From the NCBI GenBank assembly GCA_012295275.1, contig CM022665.1:6322901-6384900 (forward strand): a stretch of DNA of 62,000 bases. The letters run 5' to 3'. Under the pieces are notes generated by a model. That model was not told the origin of the DNA and did no database searches. It saw only the letters and a list, made by a program, of their open reading frames with translations. Below, in pieces: positions 51,586 to 62,000 of the stretch; the first letter of the stretch is position 1, and every line of letters starts with the position of its first letter. The DNA comes from Chrysomallon squamiferum. Its lineage: Eukaryota > Mollusca > Gastropoda > Neomphalida > Peltospiridae. A program made the translations under genes and the position numbers.

Positions 51586-54500
51586 TCACACTGAAACAGA
51601 AAGAGAATAAGTAATAAACTAAATGTAACAAAAAGATAGTGGTCAGTTGCTGTGACATAATGGTGAGATGTTTAAATTATACTTAGTTCATTTTTGTTTG
51701 CTTTGCAGTCTAAGTACATCTGACATATTTTGCATGCTACCTCAAACATATTTGCTAAATGTTTCAACGAATACTTTGCTAATTTTGTCTTATAATTTAA
51801 GTATTAATTAGAATAAAAAACTTTTTTTTAAATAAATCAGACCCAAATAACTTACATTCTGACTTCCGTCTTTGTGCTTGCTGTTTTAATGCCTACAAAA
51901 TAAAAGGATCAGAATTCTCAGAAACAAAAATATATTGTTATATAAATGTATTGTCAGTTCAAACCATTAAAAATAAATTAATAGTTAAAATATTTATTTA
52001 AATTTATATATATATAATTAATATGAGATAAATTATAAAAACAAATTCTGTGTGCTTATCTTCATTTTGTACTGTGAGAACTAATTCATGTTAATTCTAG
52101 CAATTAATCTTTCTTTCTACTTTCTACTAGTATAATGCAAATTTTAAGATAAAAAAGTATTAAACTATTGTTTAAATGAACAAACCTTTTTTATGTCTGT
52201 CCAGTCTTCAATAATATCAATTTCCTTCAGCATATAAATTATATATGGTCGTACAAAAAAATTAAGGAAAATTACTTGTATTTCAATAAGTTTCAGTTTT
52301 TGTAAAACTATCTACACAGCTATTGAGTCACATTTATTTTTCAAATCTTAACTAAATGCATATGTTAAAAAAAAAAGTATTGTAACTATACAAAAATGTT
52401 TGTGGATAATATTACTTTCTGGTATCTGATCTCAGATTTATATTCTAGTGACTACAATTTCAGTTAACAATCTTAACATCAAGGGTCTAATTAAATTATG
52501 GTTAGAATCATGTTTGTATTCAAACAGTATGTTGAAATACACATACAGTTGAAATGTTAGTGCACTGCAAATATTCAAAAATGTATATTTGTATTATGAT
52601 ATTTCTGTGCATACACTAAAGACTAAACTAAATAATACACAGAACTTCCACAGCTATGTTGTAAAAGTAAAAAGGATATCTGTCACTGTGACTGGTTTTC
52701 GCCTTCGGTCTGTACTAAATGGATCAGTACTTTTCTTCCTCTTCTTTTGTGTCTGAGATTCATTCCAGAGATCTATATAAAAATAAAATAAAACAAAAAT
52801 TCAGAAATATTAATTAAAATCTTTTCAGAAATCAGTTTTCTTTGATAAATATATAGTTTTAATACATTATAAAAATTGTATCCAACCTGAAGATATGTCA
52901 ATGTTATGTCTATCTTCTTCCAGCCTGCGTATTTTTTCTTCAAGTTCTTGTTTCACACTGTCATACAATAAAAGCTTTTCACTCTGAAAATAAAGCATAT
53001 TATTAGTGTGTGTGTGTGTGTGTTTAGTGATAACTAACATTAATTTGAAATTCAATTTGTTTATGTTTTTGGTAGAAAACTACAGGTACATTTTGTTCTT
53101 TTCAAAACTGTTCAAAAGAGAAATAAAGGTTTTAAATATGAACAAAGTGCAATATGATATTTTAAATAATTCTTTTAACTTTTGTTTCAAGTAATTAATT
53201 AAATTTATTTGCAGTAATCAATGATATAAAATTACATTTTCTGCCACATATAAAGTGTAAATAAGAGCACATATAGTACCTCCATGTGCTGTAAGGAACC
53301 CAGTTTTTCACTTTCAAACCTGTTCTTGATGCAAGCTATTCTCAGATCTTTCAGAATGCCTGAAAAGAAAAGAATGAATCAACCAAATATTTTTCAATGA
53401 TTTAAATTTTACAAATAGGTGAATGTTGGAAAATGAAAAACAAAATTCACATTTACTAGTAAAATGATTATAAAAAATAAAATTAAAAAATACATATTTT
53501 TGTGTGTGTGTGTATAATGTACATGTACATGTACTTGTATATAATAAATAATAAATGCTAAATATGTTATTAAACCTGAAACTTCTGTTCTTATCCTCAT
53601 GTTTTCTTGTAGTTGTGCAAGTGGATTTAAATACTCAGCAGCTTTCCCAGCAATCACTTCTTTCAGTTTTGCTTCCATCTGACACATACGCTCAGTGTAC
53701 AGACTATAAACAATAAAAATTGCATTTCAATAACAATAAATATAAAACCAGTATGTTTTCAATTTATTGTTCAATGTGAATTATCTACATTTTTAATAAT
53801 AATTCTAAACTACATTTTATATACATTTATGGTTCAATACCATTCAATGACTGTATGTTAAGAGTAAAATATTACATTACGTCCTGAAACAAAACAGTCT
53901 ACTGTGTCATTTATAAAATATTAATGACTGAATCCTTACTGTTCCTTGAGTTCACTGAACTGCCTTTCCAATTCATACATGTCTTCCAGACATTCCGTTT
54001 TCCGGTTCTGGCATTCTTCTTCATCAATTTCTGAAATAACAATTTATAATATCCACAATATAACAATAATAATAAACACCATAGAACACAAAATGTGTTC
54101 ACCTGAAAAAAGAAAGAATGAAAAAACAGAGGTTTTCTTACAGAAATTGAAAGACAATGAAAAGAAAATGGCTTTTTTTTTTTATTAGTAGCAATTAATC
54201 TTTTATACGCACCATACTACAGGTTTCTGTCATCAGATATGGAATAAAGGATAGAATGATGCAATGGAATACTGCCTGGAATGAGAACCTGTCAATAGGC
54301 CACTAATGGGGTTTGTAACTAAGCAAATCAGATAAATGTTTTATCAGAACTACACCATGTCCCTTGGACTTTTGCCAAAAAGGGTTTAAGCTAGGCTAGT
54401 AAAGTAGGGAGAAGGGACTTTTCCCTATAGATGCAAGAGGTTTTGTGAAAGAGAAATGAGACAATACAACATAACTAAGCTGTTGTCATAAACATAAAAT

Positions 54501-55827
54501 TAAACATCTACATGTATGCATCAATATTCTGTTTCTAATAAATAGTACCTTTAGCAAAATATTTTAAACAGACTCAAACCATAAGATTATATAATAAGTT
54601 TTATTTTTAAATTTGTTTCTGATTACTTGCAGCCTGCTTCCTTCAGATGTGGAACCCTAGTTGAGTAGATTTGTAAATTGTAATCTTTCCTGTACATGTA
54701 CTTATGTTTATTCAATCAGCTGGTCACATGATCTCCTTCCATATCTCTATTAAATTTGTTCACAGACACAAAGTCTGCATCATTTAATGAATGGCATATG
54801 GAGAAGATTTGTGTTGTTTGTCATTAAACAAGTCAAATGAGGCTCCCAGAGTAAAAAAAGAATACATTTTAATGATCTTTACACAGTTTCTTTGTGGATG
54901 AAAGCAATGAAACTGGAAAGGTCTGCAGCATTATTTAGGTTTGTGATTTATTTATTCAGTCCTTTTGGTTTATAAACCAATATGTAACAGACGTAGAATA
55001 TAAACAAACTAATTTTGTTTTTCCCCCTACGATGTATTAATCTGTGATTTTCTTGTTGGGGGTGGTTATATTTGATTTTATTTTCAAATGGATAGTTTGC
55101 TGTGAACCACTTTTACATTTCTATAGCTATATGGTCATAAGTTTTGGTATGCATGTGCAATTGTATCATGTTTCAACATTTTACTGTTTACATTTATCAA
55201 TGCATGAAACGATTCTCATAATAGCAGACGAATTTTCATCATTATCTGCTGTTGAAAGTGCCGTGAAAGAGGGTGTTTCATACTGAAAAATTGTGAAACT
55301 GTCAATATTATTGTGGAACAGTAGGATTTGTAGTCTCATACAGGTAGTCCCGATGACACATTTCAGAAAAAGAATGAAATACAATTGATGGAGACAAGCT
55401 ACAGAGTAACATAATGCTGCTACTGACAGCTGCACCAGTAATTGTCGTAAAATAGCTTGATGGTAAAATGTCACAACTGCTCATATATAATATATATAAA
55501 GGCTTTAACTTCTGTCTTTAAGACTTAAGGCAGTGAGCTATCATTCATCTTATTAGAGTTGCGTCCCTTAATATAAACTACATTCAGTGCATAATTCGAA
55601 ATATTAAATAAAGATAATTTTATTTTTAAAAGATATTTATATAACAACTATGATACATAACCTTTAAAAATTAAATACAAACCTGAAGAAGATTCTGCGT
55701 CATCTTCAGAAGATGCCGTACCAGTTTCATCGTCAGAACTTTTGTCGCTGTCTGGAGTCTCATGCTCCATATCCTCTTCTTCCGTTAATTCATTTTCTGG
55801 CATGGTTGTTATCTTTTCGTTCGACAT
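51586..55827 (-). CDS. BRMS1: BRMS1/BRMS1L family protein (Sds3-like), Sin3-HDAC subunit
   Basis: A nuclear component of Sin3-histone deacetylase corepressor complexes. Exons: 55827-55683, 54030-53940, 53703-53576, 53359-53280, 52983-52887, 52772-52680, 52250-52186, 51892-51856, 51590-51586; phases agree, total 246 aa. An acidic Ser-rich N-terminus ([20 protein letters not shown]) precedes the coiled-coil/Sds3 region: [82 protein letters not shown] and [20 protein letters not shown]. It then ends [15 protein letters not shown]. This short tail resembles vertebrate BRMS1 (also 246 aa) and lacks the longer C-terminal domain of BRMS1L, though an alternative 3' exon could exist. The intron 52251-52679 is of U12 AT-AC type. 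The start is the ATG of [11 protein letters not shown] at 55827. Confidence 0.94.
52251..52679 (-). other. U12-type AT-AC intron of BRMS1
   Basis: No GT-AG pair joins the flanking exons in frame with family homology. Read on the minus strand, the intron begins ATATCCTTTTT, the exact minor-spliceosome 5' site. It has TTCCTTAAT (52261-52269), the U12 branch-site consensus, and ends TTTTTTGTAC about 10 bases later. Splicing there yields KPVTVT-G-PYIIYML, which aligns without gaps to the vertebrate proteins. Confidence 0.92.
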
Positions 55828-56488
55828 TGGCAAATACGTTAAATAATTACCAAGTCAGGGAGAAAAAATATAAATAAAATAAAAAAGAAGCAGCGGCATT
55901 TGTTGTCAACACATCTAGGCAGTGTCTGAGCATGCGTCAAGGGAATACCCGGGAATTCCACTTCCATCTGGTTAAAAACATTATTGGTCTCAAACAACAT
56001 TTAGTTTTCGTTAGAATGTCTGTTCAATTGTCAGACGGAAGAAGCTTGATAAAAACGTCTGTATTAAGAGCTGTGTTACCAAGACAATACCAGTATATTT
56101 TTATTTTATTATTATTTGTCTAATTATTACTATTATTTAAAAAATAATAAATAAATAAATAATAAATTAACAAACAATATGTATATGTTTTGAGGGGTGA
56201 GGTAGATTATAGTTTTTAACCAATAATTGAAGTAGTTAATTATATTAAAAGTTTTAATTGAATAGCTGCATTTATATAAAGTTTATTTATCAGTTTTCCT
56301 TTATTATTATTATTTTTTAATTATTATTATTATTTCCACCGCCCTGATTAAAGCTAGACCCTCAAATCAGATGTAGATATCTTTCTGGGGCGTCCTTGCT
56401 ATCTCTTCCACCAGATAACGATTTAATTGTGTTTTAGGGATGCTTACATTTGACTTAATACATGCCCGATACACTCCAGGTTTTTATT

Positions 56489-56523
<35 letters not shown>

Positions 56524-57629
56524 GTGGTATAGTGTTCATTTCATCTTGTTTTTATTTTCTTTATGTTCCTTTTTTTTTTTTTTAGTATTATAAATGACGA
56601 AAATATTTTAGGTAGCTGCACAGTGAGCGAGAGGAGGCATACCTTTCTTAAATGACAAACCAAACACACCTCTGACTCTCATAAACTACCAGCTATAACT
56701 GATCAATAACTGACATAAAGTTTGCGACTGTGCATCGAAGAGTTGAAAAAATAGCCCACATCAGAAGTCAGTACGATCATGATGTTATAATGTATCTGAA
56801 TTTTACCATTTATATTTACGGTATTTTCTTTTATTTCTATCATTAATTGTATCATGGATTATCCTGAAATTTGGAATCAGTTCACTGAGAGAAACTGTGT
56901 TATCTTTGCGGATCACAGATTTAGAAGCTTACTGAAGATACATAACAAAATCGTAATTATCATCATTACACGACGGTTAATCAAATTTTAGCAAAACCCA
57001 TTTAGTTGGCGGTCTGGATCACATGATTAAATACTGCCATTTGATTGGATGTTTATAACTGTATCCTTGGCCATCTTAACTGCATTATAAGGCTTCTACA
57101 TACACAATAACATACAGAATTATCAAAAAAAAAAAAAAAAAAAAAAAAGTGTATTAATACACCAATCCATAGCGTTAATGGATTGCTCGGGCTCCTAGAC
57201 TAATGTGACCGGGAGGCAACTGCCCAGTGTGCCCATACCTTACGACGGCTCTGGTTATATCTACATACAATTATTAGCTACGAGTTATATTTTAATCACA
57301 TGCAAAGAACTTGATATGCTGAAAATATGATTATAGTTATCTTGTTCTTTTATTTAAGGGAAATATGAGAATTTAATGAACTTCGTTCACAGCATCGACC
57401 AAAATTACAGGAATTTTAGGAACATAAAACTGCCATTATTTCGATTTTTTTTTTTTTTTTTTTTTTTTTAAAGTTTATTGGTAGTTTTATTTTATTCACC
57501 CCCTTGCTTTTTTTCAGTGATGCAGAAATAATTTTAATTTGGCGCCTTTTGTTGTTGTTTATTAGCTTTTTTATTTTTTCCTCCATTATTATTTTATTGA
57601 TTTTCTTTTCTTTTCCTTTTCTTTTCTTT

Positions 57630-57669
<40 letters not shown>

Positions 57670-57778
57670 CATGGTGTTAAAAATAAGGATGGTCTTATTT
57701 GTATGTGACGCTCAAATATAAATATCGGAAATCTTCTGTCGAGGAAGATAATAAACAGTAATTAACTAGAGCTTTGCA
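55828..57778. other. Divergent BRMS1/MOCS3 intergenic region
   Basis: About 1.95 kb between start codons. Contains poly(T) tracts (56483-56522, 57448-57469, 57632-57669), a poly(A) run (57125-57148), and a less AT-rich block at 57150-57260 with a small inverted repeat (CAATCCAT and ATGGATTG, 57162-57184). No coding sequence is recognised. Confidence 0.55.
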
Positions 57779-58211
57779 ATGGAAAATACACGTGAGACAA
57801 GTGATTTGGATGAAATTATAAGACTTAAAAACGAATTGGCGTCCAAAGATGATGAAATCAGAAAATTAAAGAAACAGCTGGTATATAATAAGTTAATAAT
57901 ACGAAATATATGTGCTTTTGTTGGCTGTCAGTTGCATCCGATGCTTCTTATTGTTGCTTTTGTTTATCGATGTCACGTGGTTTGACCTTGATTATTACAA
58001 ATATTTAAGACGATAGAAATATCATATGAAAAAAACAAGTCAAACTGATTCAGGAAATTTACACACACGCTTTGTTAAAGTACCAATTATGAAGTGTATT
58101 TATTTATTGTTATTACTGTATTATTATTATTGTTATTATTATTATTAAATATATAATTTTTAAATTTTTATTGGGGGCTTTTTTTGTTTTGTTTTTTCAA
58201 ATTATTTTTTT

Positions 58212-58258
<47 letters not shown>

Positions 58259-59306
58259 TTATTTTGTTGTTTAAACGCTAAAGGGAGCAATGGGAACTTC
58301 CATTTCTTAAAAAAAATTATTATTATTATTATTATTATTATTATCAGCAAATATAAGTTAATACATAAATCTTCAAAATTATCAGTCAAGACAAATGTAA
58401 TAAATTATATTATCCTATTAACAAAAAAAAATATTCAATATCAGACAGTAAACTAAATGAGAAGTTATTTTATTTACTATCATATTTTTAAGTATTGTAA
58501 ATATTAACATAATGTCTTTTTTATATTGCAAATTTAGGAAAGTAAGTTAAATGATCCTTTCGTATCGGAAGTTTTACCAGAACAAGCTACAGAAGATGTC
58601 ATTCATTCTGCATTTCTCAACAATGAAGATATTGCCAGATATAGCAGACAGCTAATTCTACCAGAAATTGGAGTCAAAGGTGAAAAAAACACCAAGTTAA
58701 TTAATCAGTCAATCAGTCAACTGTTTTTAATATACTTATGTCCACTGAAGGACAAAGCATATTTGTCTAGGCTTTACAGCCTAGGATCATCTGTTGACTA
58801 ATAGTGTGTTAGAGTAGTATTTTAACATGTTCGAGAAGTGAACATGTGTTGTTGTCGTACCTGAAGAATATTGAATCATATAATTACTGGTCTTCTTTTC
58901 TGTGGAAAAACAAAATTAAATTAAAAAAATAATTGATTAAAGTAAAGCTGCTTTTTACAGATGATATCTAACACTTTTTTTTTCTCTTCTGTTTTATATG
59001 CCCTCAACTTTGCTCTAGATTTGTTATGTTAAAAAAAAACAACAACAAAAAAACACATTAAAAATAAATTAACAAAAAACCCCACTCAGAACATCCTGGT
59101 ACAGTTACTGCATCCATTACTTAAATATAATGGTTTTGATATGCTTTATTTTTTGTATTTAGGACAACTGAAGCTGAAATCAAGCAGTGTTCTGATAGTT
59201 GGAGCTGGAGGACTTGGATGTCCTGCTGCTATTTATCTCACAGCTGCTGGAACTGGTGAGAATATACATAATAAATTAAAATATATTTTATATCTTAATT
59301 ACTTTT

Positions 59307-59350
<44 letters not shown>

Positions 59351-61936
59351 CACACACTCACATAAAATTCTTTTTTTTAAAAATTTCTGCCAGAGGAGAA
59401 GTCGATAAGTTTTATGTTTATGACTTGTAATAATATGTAAATAATCCTGCAAATGTTTTTAATTCTCTGTGACAAGAATTTTGCTGTATCTTGATAATCA
59501 GTAAAAACTCCACATAAATAACTGGTTTTAGTCAATAAATATTTAAAAGACAGATATATAATAAGAATAACTGACCAGTATTTATATCCAGGAAGACTTG
59601 GTATAGTTGATTTTGATGAGGTAGAGATCAACAATCTCCACAGGCAGGTTCTGCACACAGAAGACAGAGTTGGTGTGTCCAAGGTGATCTCAGCAACACA
59701 GACATGTAAAAGGTATAAATAAAAGAAAATGAGATGGAACCATTATTCTGCGACGGACGCGCCCGCTGACCTGTGAAAGAAAGCATGCCCGTCGCAGACG
59801 TGCTTCACAACAGCTTGCTCTGATTAGCACGTTAATTTTTTTCCTATTCCTATTCCTATGGAACCATTAGTTGAAAGTGCTGTTTTATTTAACGAAATGT
59901 AATGCTTCTTTGGAATATTTTGATACCTGATGTACCAATAATAATTCAATTCTGAATAATTATGTAAATGAATTTCAATTTCTAATTTTATTTCCTTTTT
60001 TTCATTTGTTTTTTTTCTATTTGTTTTTTTGTTTTTATCTGTTTGGTGGTGGGTGGAGTTCGCTACAATTGAAATAGAGCACAATGTTTTTCGCTGACAT
60101 CATATAACTACTATATCAGATGAAAAAGAGTGAAAAATAGCTAACTAGTCAGCCTTTGAAGAGCTTGGATGATTGACATAATATAGAAAACTGTTTCTCT
60201 AACAAGTGGTTATTATTTTTTTACATTTTCTAAATTATTTTAATCCCAAACACATTCAAGAAGACTTTTTTTTTTCACTGAATATGCTGATAATTTTCTA
60301 AATCTTTTACATTGGAAGTTCCATTCAGTTTGTGTGTCTCAGCTAGATAATTATTCTTCTTCTACAGTTGAAAGACATTTGTCCACCATCTGTATCTTGT
60401 GGACACATTTCTTTCTATAAAATTATAAACATTGACATGGATGTATTAACAACTAGCAAATTCAAAAGGGTGCCAGATTTTTGTATATTCATTTTGTCTT
60501 TTCAGATTAAACTCCTCTGTGACATTTGTACCATACAGGCTGCAGCTGAACAGTCAGAATGCTCTACAGATCATCAAAGAGTATCTTTCAAAAAGTTATG
60601 GTTAAATTTCTTTGGTTACATTTTATCCCTGCTGATAGCTAGTATGTTTTACTGTAATCCATCCTTTCAGCTACATTCCTTAAGACCAGCTATGATATTG
60701 TTCTGGATGCTACTGATAATGTAGCCACAAGATACCTGCTCAATGATGCCTGTGTTCTGGCAAAGAAACCTCTTGTCTCTGGCAGTGCTTTACGATTTGA
60801 AGGACAGGTAAAACATAATCAAATGAGTAGAAATTGTGTATAATTACATTTCAAACATTTTAATGTTAACATTAGTCAGGTGTCTACTTATAACATTTGT
60901 GTTATTTTATATTTTCTAAAAAGTATTTAGAAGTACAAATCAATTATTTCCATTCCATGGATTAGAAATGAATAGCAAATAACATTTTTTATTTATATAT
61001 ATACCTGTTCAAAAAGAAAAAAGTTACATAACATCTAATAAACATTTGTTTTATTTGTTTATGAAAACTACTTAAAAAAACAAGAAAAAAAAATCATTAT
61101 GCGATACACCAAATTTATTTAGTCTGTGTTCATAAGATATAATTTAATTTCAGAGTTGTCCTTCTTACATCAGTTCAACCCAGATATATAGTAATATAGA
61201 AAATAATTTATGCAACATTCATTTAAACAATCAGATCACATTAAGATGTTCGTTTAATTGTGAAGTTGTTTAGCAAAGGAAAACATTAAATGAGCATCTG
61301 AACATTATTACAACATTTACAACATTTACAAGTTAAGTTTTGGTGTTCTGTATTTATTTGTAATTGTTTCATTTATTTTATTTTTTGAAGCTGACTGTGT
61401 ACAACTACAGAGGTGGACCTTGTTACAGATGTCTTTATCCAAAACCACCTCCACCAGAAACAGTAACAAATTGTTCTGATGGTGGTGTCCTAGGTGTTGG
61501 TATGTTGCTTTAATTTTAATTTTTTTAACTGAAAGAAATGTTATGAAAGTATCCAAATTCATACATTGTTACGTTTGTTATTTTATCGTTACATTTTATT
61601 CCTAGGCGGAAAAAAATGGTTACTAGACAAAATGCATACTGACTATATATTGTACCAGAAATTAATATTCTGGAATATAATTTTAGCACTTCATTTAGTT
61701 AAAATATAGCAATAGGTTTTTAAATTTTAATTATATTCTTTCCAAATTGTCTGGAAAAGATCTAACAGTCAGAGCTTATTTATGTCTTGAGCTAAACCAT
61801 TTATTACAGTAAGTATTCAAGTTGAAGACTAGACAGAAAAGGACTGTGAGTTATATGAGTGTTTTGTTTTCAGTTCCTGGAATTATTGGATGCCTTGAAG
61901 CACTGGAAGCTATCAAAATTTTGATAGACATTGGCA
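57779..61936 (+). CDS. MOCS3: Adenylyltransferase and sulfurtransferase MOCS3 (Uba4), 3' end beyond window
   Basis: MOCS3 activates the C-termini of MOCS2A and URM1 by adenylation and sulfur transfer, for molybdenum cofactor synthesis and tRNA wobble-uridine thiolation. Exons seen: 57779-57880, 58538-58679, 59163-59255, 59592-59712, 60506-60580, 60690-60807, 61391-61499, 61874-61936; phases agree for about 274 residues. A charged helix ([20 protein letters not shown]) leads into [14 protein letters not shown], the nucleotide loop VGAGGLGCP (about 94-102), [35 protein letters not shown], the first zinc-ligand pair CYRC (228/231), and the catalytic TNCSDGG (Cys245). The second zinc pair and the C-terminal rhodanese domain must lie past position 62000. 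The exon 5/6 boundary is chosen because it gives [18 protein letters not shown], gapless against the family; a second in-frame splice pair exists. Confidence 0.95.
58211..58345. repeat. (TTTA)n and (ATT)n microsatellites in MOCS3 intron 1
   Basis: A TTTA run of about 13 units (58211-58262), then an ATT run (about 58317-58345), close to the exon 2 acceptor. Confidence 0.9.
59309..59347. repeat. (CA)n microsatellite in MOCS3 intron 3
   Basis: An uninterrupted CA run of about 19 units, then an imperfect continuation, between the exons ending 59255 and starting 59592. Confidence 0.95.
59746..59857 (+). mobile_element. 112-bp short retroposon (SINE-like) with 12-bp target duplication
   Basis: ATGGAACCATTA occurs at 59734-59745 and again at 59858-59869, an exact direct repeat. 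The insert between them is GC-richer than its surroundings and ends in a TTCCTA-type tail (TTCCTATTCCTATTCCT). A perfect 10-bp stem (TCTGCGACGG and CCGTCGCAGA) frames its head. Length, tail and long exact duplication point to LINE-mediated retroposition. No obvious tRNA A/B boxes were recognised. It is in MOCS3 intron 4. Confidence 0.8.
60581..60689 (+). other. MOCS3 intron 5: U12-like outer sites enclosing a U2-like pair
   Basis: Outer sites: donor GTATCTTTC (two differences from GTATCCTTT), branch-like TTCCTTAAG at 60676-60684 and acceptor ACCAG at 60689. Inner sites: donor GTTAAATTTC at 60601 and acceptor ATCCTTTCAG at 60670. Outer splicing gives the gapless conserved protein. Inner splicing keeps frame and adds 13 residues. 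Confidence 0.55.
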
Positions 61937-61945
61937 GTATCCTTT
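61937..61945 (+). other. U12-type 5' splice site (GTATCCTTT) after MOCS3 exon 8
   Basis: The exon ends ...ILIDIGS (split codon after 61936), and the intron starts GTATCCTTTAAT, a perfect minor-class GT-AG donor. The branch site and acceptor lie outside the window. Confidence 0.75.
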
Positions 61946-62000
61946 AATATTTGCTCAACCTTTTAGAGTAATTTTCAGATTTTTCAGATTTTAATCTGTT

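Overview
This is a metazoan nuclear genome window. It is strongly AT-rich, crowded with microsatellites and poly(T) runs, and its genes are split into many short exons with canonical GT-AG introns of about 0.1-2.5 kb plus a few minor-class (U12) candidates. Gene content (a motile-cilium dynein regulatory complex protein, COA6, kanadaptin, NAA30, BRMS1, MOCS3, RPIA) and repeat types (Tigger/pogo, hAT, TIR elements, a short retroposon) fit an invertebrate such as a mollusc or other lophotrochozoan. That placement is inference. No species can be named from the sequence alone.

Layout. Positions 1 to about 13,500 hold no gene I can identify: AT-rich DNA, very long (CT)n/(CA)n/(GA)n/(AAT)n tracts, and one frame-disrupted coding-like remnant near 1.0-1.4 kb. 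Positions 14,011-27,658 (minus) are DRC7, reconstructed as 17 exons that keep one open frame (887 aa). Head-to-head with it, 28,712/28,796-29,515 (plus) is an intronless RPIA. Converging on RPIA is a 3-exon unidentified gene (30,480-32,531, minus) with an 11-residue tandem repeat and a Cys-rich tail. Then come SLC4A1AP/kanadaptin (33,307-42,841, minus, 13 exons, 703 aa) and NAA30 (43,815-47,540 coding, minus, 174 aa). COA6 (49,386-49,895, plus, 77 aa) is divergent from NAA30. BRMS1-type (51,586-55,827, minus, 9 exons, 246 aa) converges with COA6. MOCS3 (57,779 to beyond the window, plus) is divergent from BRMS1.

The genes are housekeeping or ciliary and do not form an operon or shared pathway. 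The arrangement is compact: three divergent pairs (DRC7/RPIA, NAA30/COA6, BRMS1/MOCS3) and two convergent pairs, with polyadenylation signals of RPIA and its neighbour only about 30 bp apart. Introns host the mobile elements: a perfect-TIR element and a Tigger remnant in kanadaptin, a hAT remnant in NAA30, and a short retroposon with a 12-bp target duplication in MOCS3.

The most interesting signals are at splice sites. BRMS1 has a textbook AT-AC U12-type intron. MOCS3 has a perfect U12-type GT donor at the window end, and one intron whose outer U12-like sites enclose a second in-frame U2-like pair (a twintron-like arrangement). No bacterial-style system, CRISPR array, rRNA or tRNA gene was found.
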